A stretch of DNA of 10,075 nucleotides from Legionellaceae bacterium (lineage in GTDB: Bacteria; Pseudomonadota; Gammaproteobacteria; Legionellales; Legionellaceae). The DNA lies in assembly GCA_947470005.1 (NCBI GenBank), contig CANISA010000034.1, positions 1-10,075 of the forward strand, written 5' to 3'. Under the pieces are notes generated by a model, which was given only the letters and a program-made list of their open reading frames with translations, did no database searches and had not been told where the DNA came from. Positions 1-6,664 of this stretch are shown in pieces; within the stretch, counting starts at the first letter, position 1; every line of letters begins with the position of its first letter. The translations under genes and the position numbers were made by a program.

Positions 1-1
1 A

Positions 2-721
2 TTAGGGTACGGGTATCAAGGGTTAGGCATTAAGTCTGTCGGAATTGTGCAACAGATTCAAAATTTTGTTAATCTGTATGGTCGCGATTTTAATCAATTG
101 CGTTTGACGGGGGGGTGGAGTAGAAACAATTATGACCAAATGCCCTATCCGAATAAAGGGCTTAATCAGCAAGCGGGACTTTTAGTTGCTTTGCCTGCAA
201 CGTCAGCCTCGTTCACGTACTATAAAGCGGCTTATCAAGCTCGCGTGTATCAGCCATTGCCTAAAGGGTTTATTTTTACGATGCTTGGTAATCTGGGGTA
301 TGGAAATACGTTCAATGCGGCAGGCCTGCCTTTTTATGAGAACTACTTTGCAGGGGGTATTGCGCAGCCTGGTCAAGTGCGTGGGTATGACAGTTATTCG
401 TTAGGTCCGCACGATACCAATGGGCATGCAATTGGGGCAAACTTATTGCTCAATGGCAGCGCAGGCGCTATTTTGCCTTATCCATTAAGTCGGGATAATG
501 TTCGGACGACCTTGTTTGTTGATGCAGGTAACGTGTTTATTCGAGGAACGCCCATTGCCTTAAGTGGAACAGGGGAAGGGGCCATGCGTTATTCAGCGGG
601 TGTTGCCGTGGAGTGGCGCTCTCCATTTGGGCCGTTAATTTTCAGTGTGGCGAAGCCGTTGAATCCAGAGCCTACGGATATGACGCAGTTGTTTCAGTTC
701 ACGGTCTCGTCTGGATTTTAA
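2..721 (+). CDS. bamA: BamA, outer-membrane protein assembly factor, C-terminal part (5' end outside window)
   Basis: This is the last 239 codons of the Omp85-family insertase that folds beta-barrel proteins into the outer membrane as the core of the BAM complex. The frame is open from the left edge, so the GTG at 47 is an internal valine and not the start. Family landmarks are visible: FYEN followed by F-A-G-G, then the loop-6 motif VRGY at 377-388 (VRGF in E. coli), VRTTLFVDAGNVF, and the closing strands YSAGVAVEWRSPFGPL and FQFTVSSGF. The protein ends in Phe, the usual last residue of an outer-membrane barrel. The stretch between VRGY and NVRTTLF is much shorter than in E. coli, so one extracellular loop is compact. 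The next gene is skp, the usual partner. Only the barrel is present; the POTRA domains must lie upstream. The family call is firm, and paralogy to TamA is unlikely given the neighbours. Confidence 0.94.
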   Translation, partial: LGYGYQGLGIKSVGIVQQIQNFVNLYGRDFNQLRLTGGWSRNNYDQMPYPNKGLNQQAGLLVALPATSASFTYYKAAYQARVYQPLPKGFIFTMLGNLGYGNTFNAAGLPFYENYFAGGIAQPGQVRGYDSYSLGPHDTNGHAIGANLLLNGSAGAILPYPLSRDNVRTTLFVDAGNVFIRGTPIALSGTGEGAMRYSAGVAVEWRSPFGPLIFSVAKPLNPEPTDMTQLFQFTVSSGF

Positions 722-859
722 TCGCACGTTGAGCTGCTTGCAGTTATCGCAACCTGGAATAAATTATGCTAGCATCCATACCTAGTCAGACGGGTGGGTG
801 CATTTTACGGTGTAACGTCGTTTGGCAAACAGGTAAGTCTTTGAATCGGGAGTGAAATC

Positions 860-1360
860 ATGAAGCGATTAGGTGGCGTTCTTTTGGCGCTAATCTTTAC
901 AATGGGTGGTGTGAGTGCCTTGGCAGAAGGGACAAAAATCGGCGTGGTTGATTTGCAAAAAATTATGCAAACGTCTGCGCAGATGAAGGCTATTCAAGAG
1001 AAGCTGGAGAAGGAGTTCAAGCCACGTCGAGATAAGTTGGTCGCAATGGAAGATGGCTTGAAGAAAGACATGGAAAAATTCAAACGTGATAGCGCTGTTT
1101 TAGGTGCTACACAACGCAAAGATCTTGAGAAGAAAATTGTGACGACCCAGCAGCAATTTGAGCGGGAAGGTCAGCAATATCAGCAAGAACTGAGCACGGC
1201 ACACAATGAAGCGATGGAAGAATTTTATAATAAAATTCGTGCAGCGATTGCAAAAGTTGCTCAAAGTGAATCGTATGATTTAGTCTTCCAAAAAGATGCA
1301 GCTCCTTTTAGTGTTGATAAATTAGATGTCACCGCCAAGGTAATGCAAGAGATCAATTGA
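860..1360 (+). CDS. skp: Skp/OmpH-family periplasmic chaperone
   Basis: Skp is a trimeric periplasmic holdase that takes unfolded outer-membrane proteins from the Sec translocon to BamA. The 166-residue product has a clear signal peptide: MKR, a hydrophobic stretch over residues 5-18, and a probable cleavage after A-L-A at residue 22. The mature protein begins with the family segment TKIGVVDLQKIMQTS. Residues about 40-125 are highly charged, rich in Lys, Glu and Gln, and read as the long coiled-coil arms. The C-terminus FQKDAAPFSVDKLDVT matches the end of the family core. The ATG has a good ribosome site, GGGAG at 848-852, seven bases upstream. The 138-bp gap from bamA has no evident terminator. 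A TATGCT at 765-770 could be a -10 box, but no well-spaced -35 was found, so readthrough from bamA is as likely as a separate promoter. Confidence 0.94.
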   Translation: MKRLGGVLLALIFTMGGVSALAEGTKIGVVDLQKIMQTSAQMKAIQEKLEKEFKPRRDKLVAMEDGLKKDMEKFKRDSAVLGATQRKDLEKKIVTTQQQFEREGQQYQQELSTAHNEAMEEFYNKIRAAIAKVAQSESYDLVFQKDAAPFSVDKLDVTAKVMQEIN

Positions 1361-1374
1361 TCGTTTGTCATCCA

Positions 1375-1412
1375 TGGCATAGGTTAGGCCTTTTTGGGCC
1401 TAACCTATGCTA
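1375..1412 (+). terminator. Strong stem-loop between skp and fabZ (possible terminator or attenuator)
   Basis: The arms 1377-1390 and 1397-1410 are perfect inverted repeats of 14 bp around a 6-base loop (TTTTTG). One G-T and one T-A pair extend the stem to 1375-1412. It begins 15 bases after the skp stop. A terminator would normally have U residues directly at the stem base; here the sequence continues TAAGCAAATTTTT, so the U run is about 7 bases away and termination may be weak or absent. No separate promoter for fabZ is visible in the 22 bases between the stem and its start codon. A 3'-end-stabilising or processing structure that tunes skp against fabZ-lpxA is an equal possibility. Confidence 0.45.
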
Positions 1413-1434
1413 AGCAAATTTTTAAGGACCTCCC

Positions 1435-1917
1435 ATGAGTACAGTGGTGGATATTACTCGGATTCTCAGTCTACTACCTCATCGTTATCCGTTTCTTCTT
1501 GTCGATCGAGTCTTAGATTACAAAGTATTTGACTATTTGACTGCTGTGAAGGGGGTGACCATCAACGAACCTTTTTTTTCGGGACACTTTCCGGGAAACC
1601 CCATCATGCCTGGGGTATTGATGCTGGAGTCCTTGGCGCAGGCGAGTGCTATTTTATCTAACTTGTCGCGTACGCCTAAAGAAGGACATGAGTTTTTATA
1701 TTTTTTTGCAAGCATTGATAATGCTAAGTTTAAACACGTCGTAACGCCTGGTGATCAACTTCGTTTGGAGGTCAAATTGATGGGGCAAAAACGAGATTTT
1801 TGGCGTATCCAAGGAAAGGCTTATGTTGGAGAGAAACTTGCTTGCTCTGCAGATTTAATGAGTGCAGCGAAAGAAGTTAAAATAAGCGCAGAGAAGAGCG
1901 AGGGGACCCAAACATGA
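1435..1917 (+). CDS. fabZ: (3R)-hydroxyacyl-[ACP] dehydratase FabZ
   Basis: FabZ removes water from 3-hydroxyacyl-ACP in type II fatty acid elongation, in the cytoplasm. Its substrate 3-hydroxyacyl-ACP is also the acyl donor for LpxA next door, so the two enzymes compete at a branch point. The 160-residue hot-dog-fold protein carries LPHRYPFLLVDRV at residues 14-26 and the active-site segment SGHFPGNPIMPGV, with catalytic His51 and Glu65 (family equivalents His54 and Glu68 in E. coli). The ATG at 1435 is preceded by AAGGA at 1424-1428 with a 6-base spacer. A C-terminal tail of about 10 residues (KISAEKSEGTQT) goes beyond the usual end. The stop overlaps the lpxA start as ATGA, which implies translational coupling. 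A run of eight T at 1572-1579 lies just before the catalytic motif. No lpxD is present upstream. Confidence 0.98.
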   Translation: MSTVVDITRILSLLPHRYPFLLVDRVLDYKVFDYLTAVKGVTINEPFFSGHFPGNPIMPGVLMLESLAQASAILSNLSRTPKEGHEFLYFFASIDNAKFKHVVTPGDQLRLEVKLMGQKRDFWRIQGKAYVGEKLACSADLMSAAKEVKISAEKSEGTQT

Positions 1918-2684
1918 TCAGTGAACATGCGATTATCCACCCCTCCGCTAAGCTTGCTCCTAACGTAATAGTCGGTCCTGGAACAATCATTGGCGCTGAT
2001 GTTGAGATTAGGGAAGGGACGTGGATAGGCCCTCATGTGGTCATTGAGGGACCGACGGTCATTGGAAAAAACAATAAAATTTTTCAATTTGCATCGGTAG
2101 GAGATGATCCTCAAGATATCACCTATCAAGGGGAACCTACGCGCCTTGAGATTGGTGATAACAACACCATTCGTGAATTTTGCATGATTAGCCGAGGTAC
2201 GGCTAAAGGCGGAAGCCTTACGCGTTTAGGTGATGATAATTTTTTGATGGCTTATTCCCATATTGGTCATGATTGCATGGTGGGGAATCACGTCACCATG
2301 GTTAATTATTCGGCTTTGTCGGGGCATGTGACGGTTCATGATTATGCAATTATCGGTGCGTACGCCGCGATCCACCAGTTCTGTTTGATCGGCGCATATG
2401 CGTTTATCGCGCGGGCCACGTATGTCACAAAAGATGTGCTTCCCTACGTCATGATAGCGGGTCATACCACGTCCGCGTGTGGTATTAATACCGTTGGTTT
2501 GAGGCGACGAGGTTTCTCTTCAGAAGCCGTTGATGGTTTGCGTCGCGCTTATAAAATTATTTTCCGAAGAGGGTTAACGGTTCAGCAAGCGATTGTTGAG
2601 TTGGAACTGCTTCAATTGGATTGTCCGGAAGTTGAACCGATGATACAAGCGCTTCGTGAGTCGACTCGAGGGATTGTGAGGTAG
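1914..2684 (+). CDS. lpxA: UDP-N-acetylglucosamine acyltransferase LpxA
   Basis: LpxA transfers a 3-hydroxyacyl chain from ACP to the 3-OH of UDP-GlcNAc, the first step of lipid A synthesis. The 256-residue protein (E. coli 262) shows the hexapeptide repeats of a left-handed beta-helix over roughly residues 1-185, then the C-terminal helical part with GLRRRGFS and the ending ESTRGIVR. Active-site histidines are all present: His119 in SHIGHDC (E. coli His125), His116 (His122), His138 in SGHV (His144) and His154 in IHQFC (His160). The hydrocarbon-ruler position equal to E. coli Gly173 is Arg167 here, which may change the preferred acyl length. The ATG overlaps the fabZ stop by 4 bp. The TAG stop at 2682-2684 is followed at once by an in-frame transposase remnant instead of lpxB. 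The gene itself looks complete. Confidence 0.98.
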   Translation: MISEHAIIHPSAKLAPNVIVGPGTIIGADVEIREGTWIGPHVVIEGPTVIGKNNKIFQFASVGDDPQDITYQGEPTRLEIGDNNTIREFCMISRGTAKGGSLTRLGDDNFLMAYSHIGHDCMVGNHVTMVNYSALSGHVTVHDYAIIGAYAAIHQFCLIGAYAFIARATYVTKDVLPYVMIAGHTTSACGINTVGLRRRGFSSEAVDGLRRAYKIIFRRGLTVQQAIVELELLQLDCPEVEPMIQALRESTRGIVR

Positions 2685-2852
2685 TGGTATAATTTTGAAA
2701 CCATAGAAGAGGTTGAGGCAGCACTCACAGCGTATTTTGAGTACTACAACAACGAAAGACTTCATCAGTCGTTTGGTTATTTAACTCCTGTGGACGTATT
2801 TTCTGAACAACTCATGGTCGCATATAATAGAACGTGTGTATCTTATCGGTGA
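2685..2852 (+). pseudogene. Transposase C-terminal remnant (IS3-type, rve_3 end)
   Basis: The frame from 2685 to the TGA at 2850-2852 reads W-Y-N-F-E-T-I-E-E-V-E-A-A-L, then YFEYYNNERLHQSFGYLTP and V-D-V-F. This is the standard ending of DDE integrase-core transposases of the IS3 type (the YNxxRxHxxLGYxTP block). The fragment has no start codon. The catalytic Asp-Asp-Glu residues lie upstream in an intact transposase and are absent here, and no terminal inverted repeat can be seen on either side. It is therefore inactive. The first codon follows the lpxA stop with no gap and in the same frame, and its own stop lies 9 bases before the end of the protease gene on the other strand. IS481-like membership cannot be excluded from so short a piece. 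It is best read as the scar of a rearrangement or deletion. Confidence 0.85.
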
Positions 2853-2861
2853 GCTCCTTTT

Positions 2862-4271
2862 TTACTCCGAAATCTCATCCAATTTAGCTTCAATTCGAGC
2901 TTTTAATAAGGGGTCTTTTGTAGTTAAGCTTTGAGCCAGTTTTAATAAACGTTTTGCTTCTCTGCGTTGGCCTTCTAAGAGGGAGCATTGGGCTGCCGTA
3001 AAGTAGGCATAATTTTTGCGGTTGTTTGCCGCTTCTGCGCGAGCGAGTGCTTCGCATACGGCGATATCTTTTGGGAATTGTCGGCTGGCTTTGAGTAAAA
3101 AACTTGCGGCTTGTTCTGATTTATTTGCGGCAGATAAGCTGTCTGCATAAGCGAAAACAACAGCGTAGTTATCCGGGTAGTTTTCGAGTAGCAGGTGAAG
3201 CCTGTTGACGGCATTTAGTGAATGGCCGCTGCCTATTTCGGCACGTGACATGGCGATGGCATAATATAAATTGTCGTGATCGTTGAGCAAGAGCGCATTG
3301 AGTTGAGTCTCCGCTTGTTCGTATCGATTGAGGCTAATGAGCTCCAGTGCGTAGCCGTATTGGCAAGAGACGTCTTCTGGGTGCGTTTGAAGGCAGCGCT
3401 GGTAGTTTTCAATCAAGGCTTTGCTGTTGGTGACCACGGTTGTGCGGATGAGTTCTTTGAATAATCGATAATCTAAACTATTTTGGACGGTTTTGGGTGC
3501 CATCTGCGCGCTGCGATTTTCAGCTTCTGCAATCCTGTCCTCATCGATGGGGTGAGTACGTAAAATGGCCGGGACATTGGCCGTATAATAATACCTGGTA
3601 TTCTGCTGCATTTTTCTAAAAAAATTGGCCATGCCTCGTGGATCAAGGCCTGCTTTATTCAACACGTCAATACCAATTCGGTCGGCTTCTTTTTCATTGG
3701 AACGAACGAAATTGATGTCGTCTTGGGCAAAGCCGCCGAGCGAGGCCATGAGTGCACCGGTCCCCATCATGGGGTTGAGTGCGCCAAGCGCCATGGAGGC
3801 AAGAATCGACGCGAGCTTTGGAATTTGCATTTGTTTTTGATGTTCAAGCATGCGGTAGAGGTGATGGAGGCGTACGTGAGCCATTTCATGCGCCATGACC
3901 GCGGCTAACTCGCTTTCATTGTCACTGGCTAAAATGAGTTGGGTGTTCACACCGATGTGCCCACCAGGCCCTGCAAAGGCATTGATTTCATCGGAGTTCA
4001 CAATGAAAAAATAGGGTTGAGCGAGTTGTCCATGTTGTGCCAGTCGTTTGGCTAAGTGATTGATGTATTGGCCTGCAAGTGGGTCACGTAGAATGAGTGG
4101 TGATTGATTGATTTGCTCGACAAATTCTTTTTCTAATTGATCGAGCTCACGATTGGAGTAAGGCGAAAAGGGCCAGGCGAGGCTAGGTAAAAAAAGAGAA
4201 AGCAGTAAGCACAAAGAAAAGTGCTTCTTCAAGACGGGTAAAATAACCTGAGTGTATCGAAAGGGTACCAT
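2862..4271 (-). CDS. bepA: BepA-like periplasmic M48 metalloprotease with TPR-type C-terminus
   Basis: This is a zinc protease of the M48 family that, by analogy with E. coli BepA (YfgC), would act in the periplasm on stalled BAM substrates and help LptD maturation. Numbering from the ATG at 4271 (469 residues; E. coli BepA 487): a signal peptide at about 1-33 (KKHF, then LCLLLSLFLPSLAW), the zinc motif HEMAH at 128-132, Glu195 in NEKEADRIG as the third ligand, and His240 in LRTHPIDEDRIAEAENR, which matches the regulatory fourth ligand of BepA. Residues about 265-460 are helical, Leu/Ala-rich and TPR-like. A TTG at 4283 would add four residues but has no ribosome site; the ATG has a weak GAG at 4278-4280 (on the minus strand). 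It is divergent from ribD and convergent with lpxA. Exact orthology to bepA rather than another M48-TPR paralogue (LoiP or YcaL lack the TPRs) is likely but untested. Confidence 0.88.
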   Translation of the reverse strand: MVPFRYTQVILPVLKKHFSLCLLLSLFLPSLAWPFSPYSNRELDQLEKEFVEQINQSPLILRDPLAGQYINHLAKRLAQHGQLAQPYFFIVNSDEINAFAGPGGHIGVNTQLILASDNESELAAVMAHEMAHVRLHHLYRMLEHQKQMQIPKLASILASMALGALNPMMGTGALMASLGGFAQDDINFVRSNEKEADRIGIDVLNKAGLDPRGMANFFRKMQQNTRYYYTANVPAILRTHPIDEDRIAEAENRSAQMAPKTVQNSLDYRLFKELIRTTVVTNSKALIENYQRCLQTHPEDVSCQYGYALELISLNRYEQAETQLNALLLNDHDNLYYAIAMSRAEIGSGHSLNAVNRLHLLLENYPDNYAVVFAYADSLSAANKSEQAASFLLKASRQFPKDIAVCEALARAEAANNRKNYAYFTAAQCSLLEGQRREAKRLLKLAQSLTTKDPLLKARIEAKLDEISE

Positions 4272-4333
4272 GAGGCTACTCAAAAATTGAATAATTTGTT
4301 ATCATGTGAGCACTTTTCAATTGTGGTTGAACC
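4272..4333. promoter_or_regulatory. Divergent intergenic region between the M48 protease and ribD
   Basis: Only 62 bases separate the two divergent start codons, so both promoters must lie here or overlap the genes. The stretch is AT-rich. On the minus strand TTGAAA at 4314-4319 could be a -35 element, followed 18 bases later by AATTAT, a poor -10. On the + strand TATCAT at 4300-4305 could be a -10 with no good -35. The leader of ribD is far too short for an FMN riboswitch, and I see none. The role as a promoter region is inferred from layout; the individual boxes are weak. Confidence 0.35.
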
Positions 4334-5431
4334 ATGCACGAACAATTTTTGCTTGCGGCACTTCAACAAGCCTGGCTAGGACGAGGGGCATGTGCGCCTA
4401 ATCCAGCCGTGGGTGCGGTTGCCGTACACAATGGAAAGATTATAGCACAAGCCTCGCATTCTGGCGCGGGCTTGCCGCATGCCGAGGCGTTATTGTTGGC
4501 GACCCTTCCGGAAAAATGCACTGGCGTGACGGTGTATGTTACCTTGGAGCCCTGCAATCATTGGGGGCGAACCCCGCCTTGTGTGGATGCCTTGATTGCT
4601 CGAGGGGTGGAGCGTGTTGTTTATGCGTATTGTGATCCAAATCCGATTGTGGCGTCGAATGATACCCCGGCACGTTTTGCAGCAAACGGAATTGAAGCGT
4701 TGCACTACCCTGTGTCGGCAATCGATGATTTTTACACGAGTTATACCTATTGGCTGCGCACGGGGTTGCCTTGGGTGACGGTGAAAATGGCACACACATT
4801 GGATGGTAAAATAGCGGGAGCTAACGGTGCGCGCGTGTCTCTTTCTAATGACGCATGTGCAGTGTTCACGCACGAGCAACGGTTGCACAGCGATGTGTTA
4901 CTCACCACGGCTAACACGGCTAATCAAGATGACCCCTTGTTGAATGTTCGGCAGGCGCATCAGGTGGTGAGTAAACCCGTGGCTATTCTTGATAGCAAGG
5001 GAACATTGAATCCGCACGTACGGCTTCATAAGACGGCGAGCCATTGTCTGATTTACCACGCGGAGAACCACGCGATGACGGATTATCCTGCCTCGTGTTC
5101 GTTTCATGCGGTGCCACTCGATGGGCAAGGCCTTGATTTAAGTGCTGTGATCCGCCATCTAGGTGGCTTAGGTTATCATGACGTGTGGGTCGAAGCGGGT
5201 GCGCGGCTTTTTGGCGCATTGCATCGGGCCGGTCTTGTACAGCGCACCTACCTTTACCTTGTTCCCCGCGTGTTAGGTGATGAGGCGAAACCGTTGTACG
5301 ATCAGGCGGATTTTTTTCAAGCAGCGCATCAAATTAAATGGCAGCCCATGGGGAATAACATGATGGTAATTTTAGATTGGGGTAATTTCGACTATAATGT
5401 CGTTTTTCACGAGGTCGCATCAAGATGCTGA
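4334..5431 (+). CDS. ribD: Bifunctional riboflavin biosynthesis deaminase/reductase RibD
   Basis: RibD deaminates 2,5-diamino-6-ribosylamino-pyrimidinone 5'-phosphate and then reduces the ribosyl side chain with NADPH. The 365-residue protein has an N-terminal cytidine-deaminase-like zinc domain: CAPNPAVGAVAV at 20-31, His49 and Glu51 in PHAEALL, Cys74 and Cys83 in LEPCNHWGRTPPC. The reductase domain runs from about residue 150, with VKMAHTLDGKIAG, DDPLLNVR and the late WVEAGARLFGALHRAGLV block. Two segments depart from the E. coli pattern. After DPNP the glycine-rich V-x-G-x-G is replaced by VASND with about two extra residues, and the reductase W-I-T-S stretch reads S-L-S-N. Catalytic zinc residues are intact, so at least deaminase activity is expected. 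It leads the rib operon; its stop lies within the GAGG ribosome site of ribBA, 10 bp before that start. Confidence 0.95.
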   Translation: MHEQFLLAALQQAWLGRGACAPNPAVGAVAVHNGKIIAQASHSGAGLPHAEALLLATLPEKCTGVTVYVTLEPCNHWGRTPPCVDALIARGVERVVYAYCDPNPIVASNDTPARFAANGIEALHYPVSAIDDFYTSYTYWLRTGLPWVTVKMAHTLDGKIAGANGARVSLSNDACAVFTHEQRLHSDVLLTTANTANQDDPLLNVRQAHQVVSKPVAILDSKGTLNPHVRLHKTASHCLIYHAENHAMTDYPASCSFHAVPLDGQGLDLSAVIRHLGGLGYHDVWVEAGARLFGALHRAGLVQRTYLYLVPRVLGDEAKPLYDQADFFQAAHQIKWQPMGNNMMVILDWGNFDYNVVFHEVASRC

Positions 5432-5440
5432 GGTCAAATC

Positions 5441-6664
5441 ATGAGTAATCCATTTACATCCATTCAGCATGCGATTGATGAACTTCAAGCCGGACGCATG
5501 GTCATTCTGATGGATGATGAAGATCGTGAAAATGAGGGGGACCTCGTCATTGCGGCCGAATACGCGACGCCTGCTGCCATTAATTTTATGTCACGCTTTG
5601 CGCGAGGATTGATTTGTTTACCGATGGCTGGTGAATTAATTGGCAAGCTGGGCTTGTCGATGATGACGTCGTGTAATCGTTCGCCTTATGGTACGGCCTT
5701 TACTGTTTCGATTGAAGCGGCCACAGGGGTATCAACGGGAATTTCAGCATGTGATCGCGCACGTACCGTTCAAGTAGCGATTGATCCAAGCAGTGGCCCG
5801 ATGGATATCATCTCACCTGGACATATTTTTCCTCTGCGCGCGCGCGATGGGGGTGTCTTGGTCCGGGCGGGGCAGACCGAGGGGAGTGTCGACTTGGCGC
5901 GGCTTGCGGGGCTTGCTCCGGCGGCGGTCATTTGTGAAATCATCAATGAAGATGGGAGCATGAGCCGTCGTGATGAGTTGGCTCTGTTCTCGGCTCAACA
6001 CAACATCCCCTTGGTGACCATCAAAGACCTGATTCATCATCGTATTACCCACGAAACGTTGATTGAGTCAGCAGCGACCAGTCGAATCCCACTGCAGGCA
6101 CATGGTGATTTTGCGATGACTGTGTTTCATAATCAGTTGGATGATGTGGAGCATTTTACGTTGGTCAAACCGCCACGCTTCCCGGGTCAAATTCCGCTCG
6201 TACGGATTCATTCGGAATGCATCACGGGGGATTTGTTTGGTTCTTGCAAATGTGACTGCGGATCACAGCTGGAGCAATCATTGGCACTGATCGCTGCCGA
6301 AGGGGGCGTTTTGATTTATTTGCGACAGGAAGGGCGCGGGATTGGGCTTGCCAATAAGATTAAGGCTTATGCATTACAGGAAAAAGGGTTTGATACGGTT
6401 GAGGCTAATGTCGAACTGGGTCTCCCCGTCGACAGTCGAGATTATGCGGTTGCTTTTCAAATTCTCAAATGGATGGGGGTTAATACCGTGCGTTTATTGA
6501 CGAATAATCCAGTGAAAATGGCGTCTCTTCGTGCTTATGGCGTAACAGTGAGTGAACGAATAGCCCTGGATGTCGTACCTACGGATGAGAATCGTAATTA
6601 CTTGAGGGTCAAACAAGAAAAAATGGGTCATTTTTTGATGGTCGAAGCGGAGCAAATGGGATGA
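5441..6664 (+). CDS. ribBA: Bifunctional DHBP synthase / GTP cyclohydrolase II (RibBA)
   Basis: This fused enzyme supplies both precursors of riboflavin: 3,4-dihydroxy-2-butanone 4-phosphate from ribulose-5-phosphate (RibB half) and the first pyrimidine intermediate from GTP (RibA half). The RibB half, about residues 1-200, has the acidic loop DDEDRENEGDL at 25-35, GHIFPLRA around His128 and EIINEDGSM at 166-174. The RibA half, about 210-400, has the zinc cysteines Cys260, Cys271 and Cys273 in SEC-(x10)-CKCDCG, the YLRQEGRGIGLANKIKAYALQ segment starting at residue 293, and D-S-R-D near 331-334 followed by LLTNNPVKM. Both halves keep their signature residues, so neither looks like a dead partner as in some RibBA proteins. 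The ATG at 5441 has GAGG at 5430-5433. The stop overlaps the ribH start as ATGA. An alternating GC run lies at 5836-5846 within the RibB half. Confidence 0.97.
   Translation: MSNPFTSIQHAIDELQAGRMVILMDDEDRENEGDLVIAAEYATPAAINFMSRFARGLICLPMAGELIGKLGLSMMTSCNRSPYGTAFTVSIEAATGVSTGISACDRARTVQVAIDPSSGPMDIISPGHIFPLRARDGGVLVRAGQTEGSVDLARLAGLAPAAVICEIINEDGSMSRRDELALFSAQHNIPLVTIKDLIHHRITHETLIESAATSRIPLQAHGDFAMTVFHNQLDDVEHFTLVKPPRFPGQIPLVRIHSECITGDLFGSCKCDCGSQLEQSLALIAAEGGVLIYLRQEGRGIGLANKIKAYALQEKGFDTVEANVELGLPVDSRDYAVAFQILKWMGVNTVRLLTNNPVKMASLRAYGVTVSERIALDVVPTDENRNYLRVKQEKMGHFLMVEAEQMG

Noticed and set aside
109..115. G7 run in bamA as a phase-variation switch
   Set aside because: The frame is intact, bamA is essential, and a switch-off would be lethal; seven G is also short for such a role.
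47..721. GTG at 47 as the start of a 224-residue protein
   Set aside because: The frame is open to the left edge and matches mid-barrel BamA there, so the gene is merely cut by the window.
1572..1579. T8 run in fabZ as a programmed frameshift
   Set aside because: The zero frame gives a full normal FabZ and no alternative product follows in the shifted frames.
2688..2693. Perfect -10 hexamer TATAAT just after lpxA
   Set aside because: No -35 at suitable distance, and the bases encode part of the conserved-looking transposase tail; probably chance.
5836..5846. Alternating GC run as a Z-DNA or regulatory signal
   Set aside because: It simply encodes the conserved PLRARDGG segment of RibB with GC-rich codons.
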